From the NCBI GenBank assembly GCA_014801065.1, contig JAAVEX010000049.1, positions 1 through 7,601 on the forward strand: 7,601 nucleotides of DNA, read 5' to 3'. The position numbers and the translations under genes were made by a program. How positions within the stretch are numbered: the stretch's first letter is position 1; each line of letters begins with the position of its first letter. The notes under the pieces are model-generated. The model was not told the origin of the DNA. It saw nothing but the letters and a program-made list of their open reading frames with translations, and ran no database searches. This document shows positions 1 through 5,866 of this stretch, piece after piece. This DNA is from Barnesiella sp. GTDB lineage: Bacteria > Bacteroidota > Bacteroidia > Bacteroidales > Muribaculaceae.

Positions 1-55
1 CACAACTAAAATACGTTGGAGAAAGAATGCCGCCTGAATAATCTGATTCTTGCAC

Positions 56-97
56 AAAAAAAAGAGACTGCCTAACTTCGGTTGTTAGACAGCCTCT
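56..97 (-). terminator. Intrinsic terminator on the minus strand, without an assigned gene
   Basis: Two 14-nt arms (63-76 and 84-97) flank a 7-nt loop. Read on the plus strand the stem has two mismatches (67/93 A-C and 71/89 C-A). Read on the minus strand both become G-U wobbles, so all 14 pairs form. The eight A residues at 56-63 give a U-tract directly after the stem in the minus transcript, and there is no matching T-tract on the plus side. The structure therefore terminates leftward transcription. No minus-strand gene lies between it and the tRNA; the nearest is comF, ending at 551. It could serve comF read-through or an unannotated small transcript. Confidence 0.75.
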
Positions 98-119
98 CCC
101 ACCCATCTCCCATCCACCC
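98..119 (-). other. Putative G-quadruplex motif on the minus strand
   Basis: Read on the minus strand there are four GGG runs (plus-strand CCC at 117-119, 109-111, 102-104 and 98-100) with loops of 5, 4 and 1 nt. This meets the usual G3+N1-7 definition of a quadruplex-forming sequence. It directly precedes the terminator stem ending at 97, with no nucleotide between. Folding in RNA or DNA is an inference; only the pattern is seen. Confidence 0.5.
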
Positions 120-281
120 GGAGCGACGAACTTTAGCCGTCAGCTAATCATCAATAATACAACAACTTAATGCTACAAATTACCCCTTCCATATTACCCC
201 CTAATGATCAATCAAAGCCACCCCTCTGACGGTCATTAATGAACTCTCTAAAAAAAACATCTAAAAAACTTTGATGTAATA
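120..281. other. Non-coding spacer upstream of the tRNA-Asp promoter
   Basis: No credible ORF on either strand. The stretch is AT-rich with weak internal similarities only: ATTACCCC occurs twice (179-186, 193-200), a 14-nt segment at 144-157 recurs at 201-214 with two differences, and CCGTCAG at 137-143 is inverted at 226-232. A-tracts at 250-257 and 263-268 precede the tRNA promoter. I see no riboswitch, RNA gene or mobile element. Positions 1-55 are also unassigned. A plus-frame tail ending in a stop at 39-41 could be the end of an upstream gene, but it is too short to call. Confidence 0.5.
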
Positions 282-313
282 TTTGGTGAATAGAAAAAAG
301 TGTGCTATCTTTG
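282..313 (+). promoter_or_regulatory. Bacteroidetes-type promoter of tRNA-Asp
   Basis: A TTTG -33 element at 282-285 is separated by exactly 20 bp from TATCTTTG at 306-313, matching the Bacteroidetes TAnnTTTG -7 consensus. Transcription should start around 319-321, giving a tRNA leader of about 32 nt. A-tracts at 250-257 and 263-268, about one helical turn apart, sit just upstream and could act as an UP-like element. Confidence 0.8.
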
Positions 314-321
314 CAAACGCA

Positions 322-339
322 AACGGCAAGAGAGCCGTT
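322..339 (+). other. Hairpin at the 5' end of the pre-tRNA-Asp leader
   Basis: AACGGC (322-327) and GCCGTT (334-339) form a perfect 6-bp stem around a 6-nt loop, starting at or next to the predicted transcription start. An alternative, mutually exclusive 5-bp stem pairs 331-335 with 343-347. The leader is removed by RNase P before position 353. A role in protecting or presenting the precursor is only an inference. Confidence 0.45.
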
Positions 340-352
340 GAAGCTCTAACTT

Positions 353-426
353 GGTGTGGTAGTTCAGCTGGTTAGAATACCTGCCTGTCACGCAGGGGGT
401 CGCGGGTTCGAGTCCCGTCCATACCG
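353..426 (+). tRNA. tRNA-Asp (anticodon GUC)
   Basis: A complete 74-nt cloverleaf. The acceptor stem pairs 353-359 with 419-425 (one G-U), the D stem pairs 362-365 with 375-378, the anticodon stem pairs 380-384 with 392-396, and the T stem pairs 402-406 with 414-418 around the TTCGAGT loop. The anticodon loop 385-391 carries GTC at 387-389. The discriminator is G426, the aspartate identity base. The CCA end is not encoded, since CCG follows, so CCA must be added after processing. The gene appears to be transcribed alone, with its own promoter and terminator, and converges with comF. I see no duplicate of its 3' end in the window, so there is no sign of an element integrated here. Confidence 0.97.
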
Positions 427-440
427 CCGAGGAGAGAGGA

Positions 441-491
441 GAATGAGTAATATTAAAAACATTATGTTTTTGAATTACTCATTCTTTTTTT
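441..491 (+). terminator. Intrinsic terminator of tRNA-Asp
   Basis: An 11-bp perfect stem (441-451 with 474-484) is followed immediately by seven T residues (485-491). Inside it a second 6-bp stem, AAAAAC (455-460) with GTTTTT (466-471), closes a 5-nt loop, so the hairpin is an extended two-part stem with a small internal loop. GC content is low, but stem length and the clean T-tract make the call strong. On the minus strand no U-tract follows the hairpin, so it should not stop transcription coming out of comF. Confidence 0.88.
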
Positions 492-550
492 ATATCAGTG
501 TGTATATTCGCGTAAATATGCATATGAGGAGTGCGGGTGAGCCGATAGGA

Positions 551-1264
551 TCATCCCAGTTCGGTTGCAGCGAGTGTGAAGATTGAGATTGTTGTATCCG
601 GAAAATGGTTGTGGATCGTCTCGCAACAGGCAGAGAGTGTTGAGCCGGTTGTGATCACATCATCAACAATGAGAATGTGCTTTCCGCTTAGATCGGCTGA
701 AGGATCTATGGTGTAGATATTGCGCGAGTTTTTCCAGCGCTCGAGTGCGTTTTTGCGTGTTTGTGTGTCGTGTGATCTGGATGCTATTAGAAGTGGCCGG
801 GTGGGGATTGCGGTGATGTCTGTGATTGCATCGGCAATTATTTCGGCCTGATTATAGCCTCGGCTGCGTTTTTTGCGGATATGCATCGGGACCGGGATGA
901 TCAGATCTATGCCGTCGAAGAAGCTGTCGGCTGACATTTCGTTGGCGAACAGCGTTGCAAGATATTGAGCCAGGCGCGGTCTGTTGCGATATTTTGCTGA
1001 TTGGATAAGATTAGTGAAGCGGTTGCCTCGTATGTAGTAGAATCCGGCCGTAGCCCGCTCTATTGGGACATGGCGCATGAGACGCTTGTGGATCGTGTTG
1101 AATGTATAGTCGTCAAATTTGCATCGTGGCATCGTGGCTGTGCAATGAAGACAAATGTGGAGCTCGCCGTGGACCAGGCGCGAACCGCACACTTCGCAAA
1201 GCGGCGGGAAAAGTATTGAAAGCAGATCGTCGGCCCAACTGCGGATGGTGTTTATTGCTCCCAT
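551..1264 (-). CDS. comF: ComF family zinc-ribbon phosphoribosyltransferase-like protein
   Basis: A cytoplasmic protein of 237 aa, usual length for the ComF family. The N-terminus has the family's LLFPPLCEVCG stretch and a four-cysteine zinc ribbon (C23, C26, C38, C41). The phosphoribosyltransferase-fold half follows: IPVPMH near 123-128, RGYNQAE at 135-141, a TQTRKNALERWKN segment near 167-179, and the PRPP-loop signature ILIVDDVITTGST at 197-209. In naturally competent bacteria ComF acts in DNA uptake or processing. In Bacteroidetes its role is not established and the substrate is unknown, so competence should not be assumed. The ATG at 1264 overlaps the 3' end of recX by 13 nt, and no shorter start keeps the zinc ribbon. 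It is the last recognisable gene of the operon, and no minus-strand terminator follows before the tRNA. Confidence 0.92.
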   Translation of the reverse strand: MGAINTIRSWADDLLSILFPPLCEVCGSRLVHGELHICLHCTATMPRCKFDDYTFNTIHKRLMRHVPIERATAGFYYIRGNRFTNLIQSAKYRNRPRLAQYLATLFANEMSADSFFDGIDLIIPVPMHIRKKRSRGYNQAEIIADAITDITAIPTRPLLIASRSHDTQTRKNALERWKNSRNIYTIDPSADLSGKHILIVDDVITTGSTLSACCETIHNHFPDTTISIFTLAATELG

Positions 1265-1731
1265 AGTTTGCGACTTTCAAGAATTTTAATGATAAGGGAT
1301 GTTTCGTAGCCGCGTGAAATACCAAAGCGCATGAGTCGCTGTCGCTTTTCGAAGGATTGGAGTTGGTCGGAAAGCGATCGCAATTTGGCGATGATCACTT
1401 TGAAAGCTATCTGTGCGTATTCCCGATTGTCGATCGAGGCGAGGGCGCTGTCGATCAATGAACGGTCGATCCGTTTGGCATAAAGACCGTTGGCGATCTT
1501 TTTTCTTCCCCATCGGGCAAAGATATATTTATCCCGAGTGTAGGCCAGGGCAAACCGTCGGTCGTCGATGTATCGCGTCGCCACAAGGCTATCGATTATT
1601 TTTGCTGCTGCGTCAGCAGGGATTCCCCATTTGAAAAGTTTCTGCTTCACATCGTAGGAGCACTGCTCTGAGCGAGAACATAGCTCCTCAAGTTTTACGA
1701 GTGCTTGGTGGGGAGTGAGGGTGCGTTTCAT
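1252..1731 (-). CDS. recX: Regulatory protein RecX
   Basis: RecX binds RecA filaments and limits or remodels them, modulating recombination and the SOS response; it is cytoplasmic. The 159-aa product, normal for the family, shows the three-helix repeat pattern: ALVKLEELCSRSEQCSYDVKQ at about 10-30 (family-typical CSR...CSYDV, followed by KL.KWG), the hallmark YIDDRRFA at 54-61, DKYIFARWGRKKI at 67-79, and a third repeat with RFGISRGYE near 135-142. I chose the ATG at 1731 because it forms an ATGA overlap with the prmC stop. A TTG at 1743 in the same frame would add four residues but is less likely. The 3' end overlaps comF by 13 nt, so translation is probably coupled through prmC-recX-comF. 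recA is not in the window. Confidence 0.93.
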   Translation of the reverse strand: MKRTLTPHQALVKLEELCSRSEQCSYDVKQKLFKWGIPADAAAKIIDSLVATRYIDDRRFALAYTRDKYIFARWGRKKIANGLYAKRIDRSLIDSALASIDNREYAQIAFKVIIAKLRSLSDQLQSFEKRQRLMRFGISRGYETSLIIKILESRKLWEQ

Positions 1732-2582
1732 TTTTCCGGACAAATAGCTGAAAGGAAACGAACGGCCGATTGCATGTCACGATAAAGGCTGACCTCTTGC
1801 CAACCATCGGCAGACATCTGAGAGGCAAGCCTGTCGGCATACAGCGGGTTAAGCTCAAAATATATTCTTCCGCCGGAGCTGAGAGCCGTCTTTGCATAGC
1901 TGCATATCGCAGTATAGAAAATCAGCGGATCGGAGTCGGGGACAAACAGCGCCATCGAAGGTTCATGGTCAATGACATTTGAATCCATAGTCGAGCGTTC
2001 GCTGTCAGCAATGTAGGGAGGATTGCTCACTATGACGTCAAATGAATCAGGTGAGGGTTTCAGATGGAGAGCATCGGCCTGAATGGTTTTGACGTTGGTT
2101 CGCGTGGCCGCAATGTTGTCATTTGCAATCTCAAGAGCTTCCGGGCTCAGATCAATAGCCTCGACAATGGGAAATCTAAGATTGCGGGCCAGAGCAATGG
2201 CAATGCATCCTGATCCGGTGCAAACGTCGAGCACCCGCAGATCGGGTCGATCAGCTGCATCTTTTACTATCATATCGACAAGTTCCTCCGTTTCCGGACG
2301 TGGAATCAGAACATCAGGCGTCACCTTAAGGCGCAATCCATAGAATGTGGTTTCGCCGAAAATGTATTGGATCGGTTCGTGGGTCAGAAGGCGATCAATG
2401 ATCGAACTGATTTTCGAGGAAATGAAATCACTGACCGGTTCGTCGGACTTGATGGCCATATCGACCTGACTATAGCCAAGCAGATGTTCGAATATCATGC
2501 GCACCATCCAGGAGGCCTCTGCGTCCGGAAACTCCGAACGCAGACGGCCGATAGATGATATTTTACATTGTTCAAGCGTCAT
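1728..2582 (-). CDS. prmC: Peptide chain release factor N5-glutamine methyltransferase
   Basis: PrmC (HemK) transfers a methyl group from S-adenosylmethionine to the glutamine of the GGQ motif in release factors RF1 and RF2, which raises termination efficiency. The 284-aa protein has the expected parts in order: a helical N-terminal substrate-binding domain (about 1-85), the conserved LIPRPETEELV at 92-102, the SAM-binding motif DVCTGSGCIAIAL at 119-131, the acidic EAIDLSPEAL at 141-150, and the catalytic NPPYI at 187-191 that holds the target glutamine. Near the C-terminus YRDMQSAVRFL is the usual PrmC ending. The Cys in DVCTGSG replaces the commoner Gly and should be tolerated. The ATG at 2582 lies 44 nt after carB with no terminator between, and the stop overlaps recX in ATGA. 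Confidence 0.96.
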   Translation of the reverse strand: MTLEQCKISSIGRLRSEFPDAEASWMVRMIFEHLLGYSQVDMAIKSDEPVSDFISSKISSIIDRLLTHEPIQYIFGETTFYGLRLKVTPDVLIPRPETEELVDMIVKDAADRPDLRVLDVCTGSGCIAIALARNLRFPIVEAIDLSPEALEIANDNIAATRTNVKTIQADALHLKPSPDSFDVIVSNPPYIADSERSTMDSNVIDHEPSMALFVPDSDPLIFYTAICSYAKTALSSGGRIYFELNPLYADRLASQMSADGWQEVSLYRDMQSAVRFLSAICPEK

Positions 2583-2626
2583 ACTTTAGAAACAGTCTCT
2601 GAGAAATAACGCCAAAAAGTCGCGGA

Positions 2627-5600
2627 TTAGTATTCATTCCAGGATATGATCTCTACTTTTTCCATGGGGAGCTCGGTGAAGGCTCTGATGAACGTCGCGG
2701 CAAGTCGGGCATTGGTGAGTAGTGATATGTTCAGGTCGATCGCTGCACGACGAATGGCGTGACCATTGCCAAGTTCGGCCGAAGTGAGATTCTTGGGAAT
2801 GTTGACAACGAGGTCTACCTGATGGTCGCGTAGCAAGTCGAGGGCCTGCGGATGGGCTGTTGGCTGATCGGGCCAATATACTTCGGTGGCCGGCACTCCG
2901 TTGTCGTTAAGGAAGCGCGCTGTGCCGGGAGTGGCATAGATCGGCAGTCCGTAGTCGCGTAGAGTTCGGGCTGATTCGAGCATTGCGGCTTTCTGCCGTG
3001 GGCCACCTGTGGAAAGCAATACTCCCTTGCGAGGCACACGCAATCCGACGGACAACATTGATTTTAAGATAGCATCATTAGTGTCCGAACCGATGCAGCC
3101 CACTTCACCGGTGGACATCATGTCGACACCAAGTACAGGATCGGCACCCTGAAGACGCGAAAAGCTGAATTGTGAAGCCTTGATACCAACGTAGTCGAGG
3201 TCGAAAGCATTTTTTGCCGGGCGCTCCACGTCGAGTCCGAGCATGATCTGAGTGGCGATATCAATAAGATTTATTTTCAGAACCTTGCTGACAAATGGGA
3301 ATGATCTTGACGCGCGCAGGTTGCATTCGATCACCTTTATGTCATTGTTTTTGGCCAGAAACTGGATGTTGAACGGTCCGGAAATGTTGAGCGCACGTGC
3401 TATCTGCTGTCCGATCTTCTTGATACGTCGCATCGTTTCGACATATAGTTTCTGGGGCGGGAACTGGATAGTGGCATCGCCCGAGTGAACGCCGGCAAAT
3501 TCGATGTGCTCCGAGATGGCATACACTTTTATCTCACCGCCGGCTGCCACGGCATCCATTTCGATTTCCTTGGCATGTTGAATGAATTCTGACACTACGA
3601 CCGGATGATCTTTCGACACATTGGCGGCAAGTTGGAGGAACCGATGAAGTTCATCCTCGTTAGAACAAACATTCATGGCCGCACCCGAAAGCACATAGCT
3701 CGGTCGCACCAACACCGGAAATCCCACCTCGTCGATAAAGCGGTTGATATCATCGAAACTCGTCAGTTCGCGCCATCTCGGTTGATCAATGCCAAGAGCG
3801 TCGAGCATGGCTGAAAATTTATTGCGATCCTCCGCGTTGTCGATGCTTTGGGCCGATGTGCCGAGAATGTTGATACCTTCGCGGGCCAGTTTCATCGCAA
3901 GATTGTTAGGGATCTGACCGCCCACGCTTAATATCGTGCCGTGGGGTTGTTCGATCTCCATAATATCCATCACACGCTCAAACGTAAGCTCGTCGAAGTA
4001 AAGGCGATCGCACATATCATAGTCGGTCGACACGGTTTCAGGGTTGTAGTTTATCATCACCGATCGCCATCCGCGCGCCTTGACCGTTTGAAGTGCATTT
4101 ACCGAACACCAGTCGAATTCCACCGACGATCCGATTCGGTAGGCTCCCGAGCCGAGCACCACGATCGATCGATGATCCTCCTCCGGCTTTATGTCGGATT
4201 GGGATCCGTTGTAGGTGAGATATAGGTAGTTGGTCATAGCTGGATATTCGGCGGCCAAGGTGTCTATTTGCTTAACCACCGGGATGATCCCTTTTTGTTT
4301 ACGTAGCCGTCTCACATCCATAGCCTTGTCGGCGAGTGGTCGGCTGTCATCTCCTTTGCTGGTCAGTTTGGCGATCTGAAAGTCGGAGAAACCCTGTTGT
4401 TTGGCCAGTCGCAACAGGTCATAGGGGATTTTTTCGACGGAATCTGCCGAAGCGAGTTCGCGCGAAGTTTCGATGATATTTTGCAGACGATAGAGAAACC
4501 ATGGATCGATCTTAGTCAATTCGTGTATGCGATCAACGCTGTAACCTGTCTCCATAGCCTTGGCAATGGCGAAGATACGTCGGTCGGTCGGTTCGGTCAG
4601 CTCCCTGTCGAGATCTTCAAAATCGATCTTACCGTTGGCTGTAAATCCGTGCATCCCTTGTCCGATCATTCTAAGTCCCTTTTGCAGAGCCTCTTCGAAT
4701 GTGCGTCCCACCGACATTACTTCTCCCACCGACTTCATCGAAGATCCGATCTGACGCTCCACGCCATGAAACTTTCCAAGATCCCAGCGGGGAATCTTGC
4801 ACACTACATAATCGAGTGCCGGTTCGAAGAAGGCGGAGGTTACTTTGGTCACGCTGTTTTTGAGGTCGAAAAGACCATAGCCCAGCGAAAGTTTTGCGGC
4901 CACAAATGCGAGAGGATAGCCGGTGGCTTTGGATGCAAGTGCCGACGAGCGGCTCAGGCGTGCGTTGACTTCAATAACGCGATAGTCCATCGATTCTGTG
5001 TCAAAAGCATATTGCACATTACATTCGCCCACGATCCCTACGTGGCGAATGATTTTGATGGCCAGTTTTCGCAGGTAGTGATAGTCCTCATTGCTCAATG
5101 TCTGCGACGGGGCCACTACGATCGACTCGCCGGTGTGAATGCCCAGCGGGTCGAAATTTTCCATATTGCACACCGTGATACAATTGTCAAATCGGTCGCG
5201 CACAACTTCATATTCCACCTCTTTCCATCCCTTGAGCGACTTCTCCACAAGCACCTGGGGAGAGAACGCAAACGCCTTTTCGGTCAGCGCAACGAGTTGC
5301 TCCTCGTTGTCGCAGAATCCGCTTCCAAGTCCGCCGAGTGCGTAAGCGGCGCGAACTATCACCGGATAACCAAGTCGATCGGCAGCCTCACACGCGTCGG
5401 CCACCGTTTCGACCGCTTCGCTTTTGATTGTTTTCACTCCGATCTCGTCAAGCTTCTTGACGAACAGTTCGCGGTCCTCCGTTTCCATGATCGAGCGCAC
5501 CGGAGTGCCGAGCACTCTCACTCCATATCGGTCAAGCACGCCGCTCTCGGCCAGTTCCACGCCGCAATTGAGTGCGGTCTGTCCGCCAAACGAAAGCAGG

Positions 5601-5866
5601 ATGCCATCGGGCCGTTCTTTCGCAATCACTTTTTCAACGAAAAAGGGCGTGACCGGAAGAAAATAAATCTTGTCGGCAACGCCCTCCGAAGTCTGGACCG
5701 TGGCAATATTGGGATTGATGAGCACTGTTGATATGCCCTCTTCCTTGAGGGCCTTTAGCGCTTGCGAACCGGAATAGTCAAACTCGCCGGCTTCGCCGAT
5801 CTTAAGAGCGCCGCTGCCGAGCAGCAACACTTTTTTTATGGTCTTGTCGATATTGGATGTGGTCAT
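2627..5866 (-). CDS. carB: Carbamoyl phosphate synthetase large subunit, eukaryote-like
   Basis: Makes carbamoyl phosphate from bicarbonate, two ATP and ammonia tunnelled from CarA, for pyrimidines and arginine. At 1079 aa it is full length (E. coli 1073). The carboxyphosphate half covers about 1-400, with metal ligands Q285, E299 and N301 in the ATP-grasp. An oligomerisation segment follows (400-560), then the carbamoyl phosphate half (565-935; Q835, E847, N849) and an MGS-like allosteric domain (about 940-1079). Many segments match eukaryotic CPS II or CPS1 rather than E. coli as I recall them: NPNIATVQTS at 51-60, GIHTGESIVVAPSQTL at 242-257, KQIDTLAAEYP at 532-542, SSVEFDWC at 580-587. 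The allosteric domain has W998 where E. coli has the UMP-contact Lys. The ATG shares its A with the carA stop (TAATG), so translation is probably coupled. Confidence 0.98.
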   Translation of the reverse strand: MTTSNIDKTIKKVLLLGSGALKIGEAGEFDYSGSQALKALKEEGISTVLINPNIATVQTSEGVADKIYFLPVTPFFVEKVIAKERPDGILLSFGGQTALNCGVELAESGVLDRYGVRVLGTPVRSIMETEDRELFVKKLDEIGVKTIKSEAVETVADACEAADRLGYPVIVRAAYALGGLGSGFCDNEEQLVALTEKAFAFSPQVLVEKSLKGWKEVEYEVVRDRFDNCITVCNMENFDPLGIHTGESIVVAPSQTLSNEDYHYLRKLAIKIIRHVGIVGECNVQYAFDTESMDYRVIEVNARLSRSSALASKATGYPLAFVAAKLSLGYGLFDLKNSVTKVTSAFFEPALDYVVCKIPRWDLGKFHGVERQIGSSMKSVGEVMSVGRTFEEALQKGLRMIGQGMHGFTANGKIDFEDLDRELTEPTDRRIFAIAKAMETGYSVDRIHELTKIDPWFLYRLQNIIETSRELASADSVEKIPYDLLRLAKQQGFSDFQIAKLTSKGDDSRPLADKAMDVRRLRKQKGIIPVVKQIDTLAAEYPAMTNYLYLTYNGSQSDIKPEEDHRSIVVLGSGAYRIGSSVEFDWCSVNALQTVKARGWRSVMINYNPETVSTDYDMCDRLYFDELTFERVMDIMEIEQPHGTILSVGGQIPNNLAMKLAREGINILGTSAQSIDNAEDRNKFSAMLDALGIDQPRWRELTSFDDINRFIDEVGFPVLVRPSYVLSGAAMNVCSNEDELHRFLQLAANVSKDHPVVVSEFIQHAKEIEMDAVAAGGEIKVYAISEHIEFAGVHSGDATIQFPPQKLYVETMRRIKKIGQQIARALNISGPFNIQFLAKNNDIKVIECNLRASRSFPFVSKVLKINLIDIATQIMLGLDVERPAKNAFDLDYVGIKASQFSFSRLQGADPVLGVDMMSTGEVGCIGSDTNDAILKSMLSVGLRVPRKGVLLSTGGPRQKAAMLESARTLRDYGLPIYATPGTARFLNDNGVPATEVYWPDQPTAHPQALDLLRDHQVDLVVNIPKNLTSAELGNGHAIRRAAIDLNISLLTNARLAATFIRAFTELPMEKVEIISWNEY

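Noticed and set aside
3..41. Possible C-terminal tail of an upstream plus-strand gene ending with TAA at 39-41
   Set aside because: Only 12 codons are visible, and two minus-strand frames are also open over 1-55, so no gene can be supported.
353..426. tRNA-Asp as an attachment site for an integrated element
   Set aside because: No second copy of the tRNA 3' end, no integrase and no mobile genes are in the window.
516..525. 10-nt palindrome ATATGCATAT between the tRNA terminator and comF
   Set aside because: Short and AT-rich, so easily expected by chance. It is not placed at a promoter or start, and no U-tract follows on either strand.
443..586. A 47-codon plus-strand ORF with a hydrophobic segment, preceded by a purine-rich GAGGAGA stretch that looks like a ribosome site
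   Set aside because: Its first codons are the arms of the tRNA terminator and its end is antisense to comF. Shine-Dalgarno sites carry little weight in this phylum. The upstream extension to 356 runs through the tRNA.
4397..5731. A 444-codon open frame on the plus strand inside carB
   Set aside because: It is exactly in antisense register with carB codons, so a stop would need TTA, CTA or TCA codons in carB, which this gene rarely uses. The translation has no recognisable domain, while the carB frame is unambiguous.
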